DNA from: Acidobacteriota bacterium | GTDB lineage: Bacteria > Acidobacteriota > Thermoanaerobaculia > Multivoradales > Multivoraceae | Direction: 5' to 3' | DNA length: 43,023 bases | Assembly: GCA_026707325.1 (NCBI GenBank) | Contig: JAPOXA010000035.1 | Coordinates: 1-43,023 of the forward strand | Shown here: piece by piece, positions 1 through 6,645 of the stretch | Position numbering within the stretch: position 1 is the first letter of the stretch | Layout of the letters: the number at the start of each line of letters is the position of its first letter | Notes under the pieces: model-generated | The model's database searches: none | The model's input: the letters and a program-made list of their open reading frames with translations, nothing else | What the model was told of the DNA's origin: nothing | Position numbers and translations under genes: made by a program

Positions 1-85
1 GGAGGATACGCCGCCTGATCTACATCATCGGATCCACAACTTCTGGCAGTAGCTCGGGGCCCGTGCTTGGGCGGGTCTGCCGGCG

Positions 86-1423
86 CTACCTCGGCCCGAC
101 CGTGCCTCTCGTCGACAGCAGGTCGCCAGTGAGCGGGTCGTAGACCGCCGCGACGAAACGGTGTTCACGCGTGCGGATCGTGAGATCCGTCTCGAACACG
201 TACAGGTCGCCCGGCATGGGCTCGTTCGGGATGCGTACCTGGACCTTCGCCGCCGGTGGCGCGGCCTGGTCGCCCCACTTGTTCATCAGCCGGATCCTGA
301 ACTCCAGGTCGTTCGCCCACTGGCCGTCCACCGGCAGCAGTACCACGTCGTCCAGGCGGACCGTGACCTTCATCGGCACGTCGAGCCGCCGGAAACCCGC
401 CTTCCTCGGCTCGCCGAAGCTCACCTCGAGCGATTCGGCGCCGGGGGAACCTCCGAGCAGCAGGGCACCCTCGACCAGCATCCCAAGCTCCGTCGCCTTG
501 GACATGTCGAGATAGTGCTCCCGCGTTCGGACGCGGAGGTCGGGATGCCCGGGCAACCGCACCTCGATGTCGTGAAGCCGGTCGTCCTCGTTGCGGGGAG
601 GTGCGAAGCCGAGCCAGTAGTAGGAGCGGGTGTCTTCCGCGGTTTCCGCGAGGGCCTTCTTGCTGAAGGAGTTGATCATCGGGAGTCCGCCGGTCTCGTG
701 GGCCAGGAACTGGAGGACGTTGTGGAACCTCCGCTCGGGCATGGCCCACCACGTTGCGTATCCTCCGATGGAACCCGCGAAGACCGGGGCCGCGTGTGCC
801 GTGCCGAAGCCGCTGATCGGAGGGCCTGGCGGACCTTCGAAGCCTGGCAGGTCGATCGGGTAGAGGCTGTAGCCGACCAGGTTCGCGGCGTTCACGAGAG
901 GACTGTAGAGCCGGTCCAGCGTTGCGCCGGCGGACGCCGCCGCGTACGCCGACCTGAAGCTCCAGGTGTCGCCCACGGTGGCCCACCCTTCGATCAGCAG
1001 CAGCATGACCTTGCGGCCCGGCGCGTTGGCGAAACTGCGCATGGCGCCCGCGGCAGCCATCACCGATCGCCGGGTCTTGTCGCCCCGCTCCGAACCCATG
1101 CCGTGTATGAACTCGAGGCCGTGCGTCTTGCGTTTCCTTGCCTCCAGCAGCCCAGTCTCGATGTCGGCGCGGTCGCCCGTCCAGTCCGTGATCAACGCGA
1201 GTTCCCGGCCGTTGTGGGCCACGACCGCCACGCGATCAGCCGGCCCCAGGCGGACCAGATCCTCTTCCACGCGCTTCAGGACGCGGTCCCGGCGCTGCTT
1301 GATTGCGTTCTCTTGCCGGTGGTCAGAACAGAGTGCGTAGCAGCAACACGCGTGCCAGGACTTTCGTCTAGCCGGGCGCCTCAATGCGGATCCGGGATCC
1401 GAACGGGGCGAAGTCGCGGACAT
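86..1423 (-). CDS. VWFA-related domain protein, 5'-truncated (probable pseudogene)
   Basis: From about residue 40 the product matches my memory of the secreted VWFA-related family (TIGR03436 type) that is abundant in Acidobacteriota: RRDRVLKRVEEDL, then DRVAVVAHNGRELALITDW, then a von Willebrand factor A-like core and a beta-rich C-terminal region. Family members begin with a signal peptide and about 100 residues that include the start of the VWA fold. Here these are absent. The first 30 or so residues (rich in R, C and S) look like random translation and overlap the 3' end of the neighbouring vapC gene. No ribosome-binding site or plausible signal peptide was seen. I infer a gene that lost its 5' end, probably when vapBC arrived or by an adjacent deletion. 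The reading frame of the remnant is intact, so the loss may be recent. Confidence 0.7.
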   Translation of the reverse strand: MSATSPRSDPGSALRRPARRKSWHACCCYALCSDHRQENAIKQRRDRVLKRVEEDLVRLGPADRVAVVAHNGRELALITDWTGDRADIETGLLEARKRKTHGLEFIHGMGSERGDKTRRSVMAAAGAMRSFANAPGRKVMLLLIEGWATVGDTWSFRSAYAAASAGATLDRLYSPLVNAANLVGYSLYPIDLPGFEGPPGPPISGFGTAHAAPVFAGSIGGYATWWAMPERRFHNVLQFLAHETGGLPMINSFSKKALAETAEDTRSYYWLGFAPPRNEDDRLHDIEVRLPGHPDLRVRTREHYLDMSKATELGMLVEGALLLGGSPGAESLEVSFGEPRKAGFRRLDVPMKVTVRLDDVVLLPVDGQWANDLEFRIRLMNKWGDQAAPPAAKVQVRIPNEPMPGDLYVFETDLTIRTREHRFVAAVYDPLTGDLLSTRGTVGPR

Positions 1424-1799
1424 TCCACGTGAGGATCGTCTCCGCTCTTGCCTTGAGCGCCGTTCGAGCGATGAGCGTGTCGTAGGTCCGGCCGCCGACG
1501 GTTCCGAGCCTTACGGCTTCGGTCAGGGCAGCCCAGGTCTCGGTTCCGGTCAGTTGGATGACCGGCGCGGAACTCCAGTTGGCCTCGATCGCCGCGAGGG
1601 CGTCGCTTGCTCGCAACCTGTGGGGAGCTGGCAGTCGCGTCAGCACGGAGTAGGTCTCCACGAGTGAGTGGCCTGCCAACACGAGCGTGTCGCCCCGGTT
1701 CGATCGCCGATCGAGTTCCGCGCGGGTGCGTTCGTGGTGCTCGTGCCAGGAACTGATCGCTGCCACCAGGCAGGACGTGTCGCAGAGGTACCGGGTCAA
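1368..1799 (-). CDS. vapC: VapC-type PIN-domain toxin
   Basis: A 143-aa PIN-domain ribonuclease. It has the expected acidic constellation: D7 in the N-terminal LCDTSCLV strand, E48 in SLVETYSV, D107 in TYDTLIA, and N126/D129 in TWNVRDF. VapC toxins cleave RNA (often tRNA or rRNA) when the labile antitoxin is lost. Its ATG overlaps the stop codon of the upstream antitoxin gene by 4 bp, the usual coupled arrangement. Its 3' end overlaps the broken VWFA-related gene, which suggests the module arrived or rearranged there. The family call is firm; the RNA target cannot be read from the sequence. Confidence 0.9.
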   Translation of the reverse strand: MTRYLCDTSCLVAAISSWHEHHERTRAELDRRSNRGDTLVLAGHSLVETYSVLTRLPAPHRLRASDALAAIEANWSSAPVIQLTGTETWAALTEAVRLGTVGGRTYDTLIARTALKARAETILTWNVRDFAPFGSRIRIEAPG

Positions 1800-2068
1800 T
1801 CGCCAGGACGCTCGCGGTCCTGCCGCGTGCGGATTTCATCGATCACAGTGGCAACTTCCGATGCGGTCAGCGGAGCTGGTGTCTTCCCGGTTGGGACGGC
1901 GACGACCACCGAGCCGCGGCGTTCGAGTTTCACCTCGAGGGGCTCCGGCTCGATCTGAACGCAACCGCCGGTCAGGCGAAAGCGAACCTGGGTGCCTGGA
2001 TGGAGATGCGCGGCGTCCCGGATGGCCTTGGGTACGACCAGGCGGCCCGCTTTGTCGATCATCGTCAT
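1796..2068 (-). CDS. vapB: AbrB/MazE-family antitoxin (VapB)
   Basis: A 90-aa protein with an N-terminal SpoVT-AbrB swapped-hairpin domain (about residues 1-45). MTMIDKAGRLVVPKAIRDAA is followed by PGTQVRF and a strand ending VQIEPE. This domain binds DNA at the module's own promoter. The C-terminal half (LTASEVATVIDEIRTRQD) is the likely toxin-binding tail. It is the first gene of the pair and overlaps vapC by 4 bp. The 50 bp upstream, before the end of the TPR gene, must carry the promoter and operator; I could not pick out a clear palindrome there. Confidence 0.88.
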   Translation of the reverse strand: MTMIDKAGRLVVPKAIRDAAHLHPGTQVRFRLTGGCVQIEPEPLEVKLERRGSVVVAVPTGKTPAPLTASEVATVIDEIRTRQDRERPGD

Positions 2069-2118
2069 GGCAGAGAAGCTACCATTCTCTCTGCCAGGAA
2101 GCGACCCAGAGGACGAGC

Positions 2119-3555
2119 TTAGCGCCGAACCTGAGCGAGCCTCCTGCGAAGTCCGGCCGCCTCGGGACTTCCCGCTTCCTCGGCCAGGTCGAGCGCCTTC
2201 CGGAAGTGCCCGGCGGCGGCGTCCGGCAGCCCGCTGCTCACCATTGCTTCTCCGACGTTCGTGAGCAACTGGATGAGGCCGTCGCGGGTGGGCGGATCCT
2301 GGGGCCGCTCCCGGTAGGCGCGATCCAGGACCTCGACGATGCGGGCGACGTCGCCGCGCTCGGCGCTGACCAGGGCGACGAGCAGCATCATGCTGACGTC
2401 GCCCGCGTCGAGCCGCAGAGCCTCTTCGGCCATGGCAAGGGCCCCGCTCAGGTCGCCGGTCTGAAAGAGCGCCCGCGCCAGAAAAGGCGCCACGCCTTCG
2501 AGTTCCGGGTGCAGTTCGTACGCGCGGCGCGCGGCGGCGAGCGAGCCGGCCGGATCGCCAGCGGCGGCGAGCACTTCGGCAAGTGCGAAGTGGAGTTCGG
2601 GCCTCGAGGCGTCGACATCGATGCCGGCACGGAGCTCACGCCGCGCGAGGTCGAGTTCGCCGTGGACGCGGTGAGCGTTGGCGCGCCGCAGATAGCTGCG
2701 GGCGTCCAGCGCCAGGTCGTGGACGCTCGAGCGGATCGGGTCGTCGCGGTAGTTGATGCGTCCCAGCGAGCGCGCGGCGGCGGCGATCTGCTGCCCGCGC
2801 TCGCGGTCTCCTGCCCGCGCGTACGCCTGGGCCAGGGTGACAGCGAAGGAGCGATTCTCGGCCGCGAGATCGCGGGCTCGGGACAAATGCCGAACCGCTG
2901 CGTCCGCGTCACCGGCGGCGAGGGCGAGACGGCCCAGCCCGGCGTGGGCGTGGGCGTTGGCCGGGTCGAGTCGGACCGCTTGCGCGTACTCCTGGTTGGC
3001 GGTGTCGAACTGTCCCGTGCGTTCCAGCGCTTCGGCGAGGCGGACGCGGGCGGGCGCGTAGTCCGGATCAAGAGCGAGTGCCGCACGATAGAGCGGCAGG
3101 CTGTCGGCGGCCGAGCGCTCGTCGACCAGAGCGGCGAGCAGGTAGGGCCATCGGAACGTCCGCGGCGAGAGTCGGTGGGCCTGCCGGTAGGCGGTGATCG
3201 CTGCGTCGGTGAAGGTATGCGCCTCGAGGACCATCCCGTAGCGGCCCCAGGCGTCGCCGTTTCCCGGGTCGGCGCGGAGGTCGGCCTGGAGCGAGGCGAA
3301 GCGCTGGCGAACGGCGGGCTCGGCGCCGTCGAGACCGGGCGTGGGGATCTGCTGGGCGGGAAGAACGGCGGCGGTGAGGAGAAAGACAAGCGCGAAGGTC
3401 CTGGAGGTGGAGGAGAGACTCCCGCCGCCGGTACTGGCGTCTCTCTGGGTGCGCGGGTCTTCCGACCCGCCTCCGGGCGAAGCCGCGAAGCGGCGAAGCC
3501 CGGCTGGTACTGCCGCCGGCCGCAGGCCGGCGACCTTCTTTCGGGGTCCGGTCAT
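2119..3555 (-). CDS. Secreted tetratricopeptide-repeat protein
   Basis: A 478-aa protein with successive TPR units from about residue 80 to the end, such as NGDAWGRYGMVLEAHTFTDA, PDYAPARVRLAEALERTGQF and NAHAHAGLGRLALAAGDADA. These are protein-interaction scaffolds. The ATG at 3555 overlaps the stop of the upstream CRTAC1-like gene by 4 bp, so the two are translationally coupled and probably act together at the cell envelope. There is an oddity: the signal-peptide core (TFALVFLLTAAVLPA) lies about 53 residues in. The segment before it is a translated copy of the dispersed hairpin repeat at 3446-3531. No ATG, GTG or TTG lies in frame between the repeat and the signal core. Either the repeat has become part of the protein or a non-canonical start is used. 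Confidence 0.85.
   Translation of the reverse strand: MTGPRKKVAGLRPAAVPAGLRRFAASPGGGSEDPRTQRDASTGGGSLSSTSRTFALVFLLTAAVLPAQQIPTPGLDGAEPAVRQRFASLQADLRADPGNGDAWGRYGMVLEAHTFTDAAITAYRQAHRLSPRTFRWPYLLAALVDERSAADSLPLYRAALALDPDYAPARVRLAEALERTGQFDTANQEYAQAVRLDPANAHAHAGLGRLALAAGDADAAVRHLSRARDLAAENRSFAVTLAQAYARAGDRERGQQIAAAARSLGRINYRDDPIRSSVHDLALDARSYLRRANAHRVHGELDLARRELRAGIDVDASRPELHFALAEVLAAAGDPAGSLAAARRAYELHPELEGVAPFLARALFQTGDLSGALAMAEEALRLDAGDVSMMLLVALVSAERGDVARIVEVLDRAYRERPQDPPTRDGLIQLLTNVGEAMVSSGLPDAAAGHFRKALDLAEEAGSPEAAGLRRRLAQVRR
3446..3531 (+). repeat. Dispersed double-hairpin repeat, copy 1
   Basis: After a TGGGTGC lead this copy has hairpin 1, GCGGGTC-TTCC-GACCCGC (3453-3470). A nested second hairpin follows at 3473-3503: an outer stem CCGGGC/GCCCGG, an inner stem GCCGC/GCGGC, and GAA in every single-stranded position. 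A third stem, GCCGGCC-GCA-GGCCGGC, lies at 3515-3531. Related copies lie at 13681-13737 (same orientation) and 6339-6405 (inverted). This copy lies inside the 5' coding part of the TPR gene. Confidence 0.75.
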
Positions 3556-5276
3556 TCGGCCTGCCCCTCGCCGCGAACGAGTTCGACGACCTGGTTGGCC
3601 GCGACGCCGTCGAAGCTCTCCACCAGACCGTCGGGCCAGACGACCTCGAAGCTCTCGACGGACTCGGCCGCGTCCAGGCCGAGGTGCGCCGCCGTGGGTC
3701 CGGCGGAGAGGTAACTGCCGGGCGGCAGCGCGTGCAGGAGCCGCGGACCGTCCGGCGTACGGACCGTGATGCGGGCGCCGAGCGCCTCGCGGCCCAGCCG
3801 GGGGTCGAACGCACGGACCTGCAGCCAGTTCGCAACGGTCGGTTCGTCGCTGGCGGCGCCCGCGTCAATCGTCAGGTTGCGGAGAGTCCGCGGCGCTCCG
3901 TCGAGGTTGGCGATCACGAGGTCGAGGTCGCCGTCCCGGTCCAGGTCGGCGGGTACGAGCGCCCGGCTGAGCCCGAGTTCGGTCCACGGCCGCTGGGCCG
4001 AAGCGTCGGCGAAGCGGCCGTCGTGGTTGAACAGAAGCAGGTTCGGTTCGGCGTAGTCGGACCAGAACGCGGGAGGAGCGGCGGCACCGCCGGGCGCGGC
4101 CAGCGCCGACGGCCGCCGCTTGACCGCTCCGTTCGCCACCGCGAGGTCGAGGTCGCCGTCGTTGTCGGCGTCGAAGAAGGCGGTGCCGAAGCCGGTCAGA
4201 TCGAGGCTCGCCGCGCCGAGTTCCGTGTCGATCGTCGCGTCCTCGAAGCCGGGCAGCATGAGATTGCGGTAGTAGGTGTTCGTCTCGGTGATCAGGTGGG
4301 TCACGAACAGGTCGAGGTCCAGGTCGAGGTCGGCATCGCCGGCGGCGATGCCCATTCCCGCCTCGCTGTTGCCCCAGCGGTTGAACGCCGCGCCCTGCAG
4401 GACGCCGTCGTCGAGGAAGCGCCCGCTGCCCTGGTGGATCCAGAGGTTGTTCGGGTCGGCGTCGTTCGCGACGTAGATGTCGACCTCGCCGTCGTGGTCG
4501 AAGTCGGCGGCGACGACGCCCAGGCCGGCGTCTTCCACGGCGTTGATGCCGGCGACGGCGCTCACGTTCTCGAACCCGTTCCCGCCCAGGTTGTGGAGCA
4601 GGATGTCGCTCAGGCCCTCGAACTCGGTCGGACCGCAGAAGTCCCGCCGCCCGCCGTGCTGGGAGCAGACGCGCGCCGGGTCGAAGGCGACGTAGCGGGC
4701 GACGTAGAGGTCGAGATAGCCGTCTCGGTCGTAGTCGAGCAGAGCGGCGGAGGACGACCAGCCGGGAACAGCCGCGTCCCAGGCCGCCGAACGGTCGGCG
4801 AACACGCCCTTGCCGTCGTTGAGGAAGAGGCGGTCCGGGCCGACCCGGGTCACGTAGAGGTCGAGGTCGCCGTCGTTGTCCAGGTCGCCGACGGCGCAGC
4901 CCATGCCGTCTCCTTCCAGTCCGGCGGCCGTCGTGGCGTCCGTGAAGTGGCCGTCTTCCTGCTGGACGTAGAAGCGGTTGCCGCCGGCCGCCGGGGCGAC
5001 GACGTACAGGTCGAGGTCGCCGTCGCCGTCCGCGTCGAACACGGCCAGGCCGCCGCCCATCACCGCCGGCATCGGGTAGGTCGAGTCCGTGCCGCTCGGC
5101 AAGACGTGGTCGATGCCGCTCTCGGCTGTCACGTCGACGAAGCGGACGGCGGGCGTGGCCTCCGGGCCGGCTCCCGGCGCTTCCGCTGGCGCCACACCGG
5201 AGTCGGGCGGCGCCGAACAGCCAGGCGCGATAGCCAGAACCAGGCCCGCAACCCGGGCCGCGCGGTTCCGCGCCAC
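3552..5276 (-). CDS. CRTAC1-like FG-GAP / ASPIC-UnbV repeat lipoprotein
   Basis: About 574 aa, of the CRTAC1 type: an N-terminal RFVDVTAESGI motif, then FG-GAP/VCBS-like beta-propeller blades. These carry Ca-binding loops such as DADGDGDLDLYV, DLDNDGDLDLYV, DYDRDGYLDLYV, DFDHDGEVDIYV, DADNDGDLDLAV and DLDRDGDLDLVI. It ends in an ASPIC/UnbV domain (VVWPDGLVESFDGVAANQ). I chose the in-frame GTG at 5276 because it gives a short lipoprotein signal with a lipobox-like LAIAPGC; a GTG at 5321 is also possible. Neither has a strong ribosome-binding site. It probably acts as an extracytoplasmic calcium-dependent adhesion or scaffold protein; the exact role is unknown. The stop overlaps the start of the TPR gene by 4 bp. 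Confidence 0.85.
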   Translation of the reverse strand: MARNRAARVAGLVLAIAPGCSAPPDSGVAPAEAPGAGPEATPAVRFVDVTAESGIDHVLPSGTDSTYPMPAVMGGGLAVFDADGDGDLDLYVVAPAAGGNRFYVQQEDGHFTDATTAAGLEGDGMGCAVGDLDNDGDLDLYVTRVGPDRLFLNDGKGVFADRSAAWDAAVPGWSSSAALLDYDRDGYLDLYVARYVAFDPARVCSQHGGRRDFCGPTEFEGLSDILLHNLGGNGFENVSAVAGINAVEDAGLGVVAADFDHDGEVDIYVANDADPNNLWIHQGSGRFLDDGVLQGAAFNRWGNSEAGMGIAAGDADLDLDLDLFVTHLITETNTYYRNLMLPGFEDATIDTELGAASLDLTGFGTAFFDADNDGDLDLAVANGAVKRRPSALAAPGGAAAPPAFWSDYAEPNLLLFNHDGRFADASAQRPWTELGLSRALVPADLDRDGDLDLVIANLDGAPRTLRNLTIDAGAASDEPTVANWLQVRAFDPRLGREALGARITVRTPDGPRLLHALPPGSYLSAGPTAAHLGLDAAESVESFEVVWPDGLVESFDGVAANQVVELVRGEGQAE

Positions 5277-5345
5277 TCGCGAACCGGGCCGAGCCCCTGC
5301 GGTTGGACGCCTGGATGACACGGTGCCGGAATGCGAGCGAGACGC
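5257..5345. repeat. Second dispersed repeat family, copy A (degenerate)
   Basis: This stretch resembles 9165-9250 in order and sequence. CGCG[GA]T[TC]CCGCGCCAC is followed at a similar distance by GGATGACAC (5313-5321 here, 9231-9239 there). Minus-strand conceptual translations of both also look alike (VSSxRP, then RVARxRAxRV). In this copy the first hairpin is only about 5 bp (GCGCG-GTTC-CGCGC, 5260-5273). It overlaps the proposed start of the CRTAC1-like gene and follows the end of the DUF1761 gene. Confidence 0.45.
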
Positions 5346-5362
5346 CCGCTCGCCCACAGGTG

Positions 5363-5767
5363 TTACTGCCAGGCCCCCTGGATCGCACCGACCATCGCCA
5401 GGCCGAGCGTCATGTGTCCGGCATTGATCAGCCACAGCTTGAGGGACCGCTGCTCGAACAGGTATTGGACGCCCATCAGCATCGACGCGATGCCGAGGCC
5501 GAGCAGCAGGCCGACGTGGATCCCGACCATGTAGCCCCCGCCCATGTCCATCATCACCATGCCGACGACGCTGGCCGCGATCAACTCCAGGACAAACGAG
5601 CCGCCCATCGTCTTGACCATGTTCGACTCCGGCGGGTTCTCCATGTCGATGCCCATCTCGGCGGCCCACGCCTTGCCGAAGAGGAAGGAGTACCAGACGG
5701 CGCCGAAAGCGAAGAAGGCGACGGCGGACACGACGACGGCAAGCCAGTTCAGGTCGGCTAGATGCAT
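5363..5767 (-). CDS. DUF1761-family integral membrane protein
   Basis: A 134-aa protein with four predicted membrane segments: about residues 7-29 (LAVVVSAVAFFAFGAVWYS), 57-75 (FVLELIAASVVGMVMMD), 80-100 (MVGIHVGLLLGLGIASMLMG) and 113-131. The pattern NWLAV...GAVWYSFLFGKAWAAEMG is what I recall of DUF1761, a family of small uncharacterised membrane proteins. The ATG at 5767 is preceded by a purine-rich stretch (CAACAAGAGGAG on the coding strand), a reasonable ribosome-binding site. It lies between an unknown gene and the CRTAC1-like gene on the same strand. No function can be assigned. Confidence 0.8.
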   Translation of the reverse strand: MHLADLNWLAVVVSAVAFFAFGAVWYSFLFGKAWAAEMGIDMENPPESNMVKTMGGSFVLELIAASVVGMVMMDMGGGYMVGIHVGLLLGLGIASMLMGVQYLFEQRSLKLWLINAGHMTLGLAMVGAIQGAWQ

Positions 5768-5818
5768 GTGAATGCTCCTCTTGTTGTTGGGGACGCTTGC
5801 CAGTGTAGCGCCCGGCGC

Positions 5819-6292
5819 TCACTCCTCCGGCGCCCCGAAATGCTCGATCATGTAGTCGTCGTAGGGCCCGGCGAGGAAGTTCAGGAAGATCTCGTTGACG
5901 AGCTTGACGGCCTTGCCGGCTGCGTACTCGTAGTCCCCGTCCAGGCAACGGACCTCGATCGACACCGTGCCGCCCCGGTTCCGGCAACGGCAGCTCACCT
6001 TCGCCGGATCGATCCGGCGGTGAGCCGGCAGGTCGTCGCTCGATCTCCCGGCAAGGAACCTGCGAAGCTCCCGATCCATGTCTGACGGATAGGGCACTCC
6101 GGGCAACAGATCGACGAAGACCAGTTCGCTCCGCCCCGGTTCGAACCGCAACCGATGCGGCTCCGGAGCGTGCCAGAGGAAACGACATTCCAGGTTGCCT
6201 CGCCGACCCTCACTGGCGCCGAATCCCCGGAACACACCCCGATCCGCATACCCCCGCAGGCAGCTCAGGACAATCTCTCGCGGCGGAGTCAT
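5819..6292 (-). CDS. Conserved-looking hypothetical protein, 157 aa
   Basis: I do not recognise the family. The protein is soluble, without a signal peptide or membrane segment. It is rich in charged and aromatic residues, with several cysteines (C11, C36 and a CRC pair near residue 102). It reads as a compact alpha/beta protein: REIVLSCLRGYADRG at the start, a strand-rich middle (LVFVDLLPGVPYPSDMDREL) and an acidic C-terminus (YDDYMIEHFGAPEE). Codon use matches the neighbours, with strong GC at third positions, which supports real coding. It is transcribed towards the DUF1761 gene with a gap of about 50 bp. A repeat-rich non-coding stretch lies upstream. Confidence 0.7.
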   Translation of the reverse strand: MTPPREIVLSCLRGYADRGVFRGFGASEGRRGNLECRFLWHAPEPHRLRFEPGRSELVFVDLLPGVPYPSDMDRELRRFLAGRSSDDLPAHRRIDPAKVSCRCRNRGGTVSIEVRCLDGDYEYAAGKAVKLVNEIFLNFLAGPYDDYMIEHFGAPEE

Positions 6293-6338
6293 GTCAGCGC
6301 GTCAAGCCTCGTGGTGACTCGTTTTATCCAATGCGGTC

Positions 6339-6405
6339 GCCGCTTCGCGGCGCGCTCTTCTGGCCGCCTCCGGCGGCAGCGGGTCAGAAGACCCGCGCAC
6401 CCAGA
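6339..6405 (-). repeat. Dispersed double-hairpin repeat, copy 3 (inverted)
   Basis: This is the same element as at 3446 and 13681 but on the minus strand. Hairpin 2 is GCCGC-TTC-GCGGC (6339-6351). Hairpin 1 is GCGGGTC-AGAA-GACCCGC (6379-6396), followed by GCACCCAGA, the complement of the TCTGGGTGC lead. An extra stem GCCGCC-TCC-GGCGGC lies between them (6364-6378). It sits in the 353-bp gene-free stretch at 6293-6645. Confidence 0.75.
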
Positions 6406-6435
6406 GCACCGCTTCCGGCAGTCTGGCGACGTCCA

Positions 6436-6613
6436 GCTGGCTCGGGGACGGGGGTGGAGGGTCCCAGCGGGCTAGAGCCAAGCGACTGCCCAAGACCTTG
6501 CATGAACCACGGACAAGCCGGAGCGCAGGCGACCGAAGCGAACGCCCAACCTCACATCCACCAAGCGGGCGTGAGCGTCCGCTGGGACCCTCCACCCCCG
6601 TCCCCGTGCCAGC
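6436..6613. repeat. 178-bp element bounded by 35-bp inverted repeats (MITE-like or structured RNA)
   Basis: The arms at 6436-6470 and 6579-6613 are inverted complements with a single mismatch (34 of 35 positions). A perfect 28-bp core lies at 6443-6470 and 6579-6606. The 108-bp interior has no convincing reading frame and shows only a modest possible stem (ACGCCC/GGGCGT, 6542-6547 and 6567-6572). The right arm lies 33 bp past the stop of the TPP-enzyme gene, so the element could also end that transcript. The size and terminal repeats fit a miniature inverted-repeat transposable element. No clear target-site duplication was seen. Confidence 0.7.
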
Positions 6614-6645
6614 GGGTCCCCGCCACAGCCGCAGTCCGTGCGGGT

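Noticed and set aside
2..52. Short open frame ending in TAG at 50-52 that could be the tail of an upstream plus-strand gene (about 16 residues ending HNFWQ)
   Set aside because: Too short to support; no homology can be judged from so few residues.
5995..6249. Overlapping minus-strand frame (84 aa) within the 157-aa hypothetical gene
   Set aside because: Alternate frame of the longer gene; weaker third-position GC bias and no start context.
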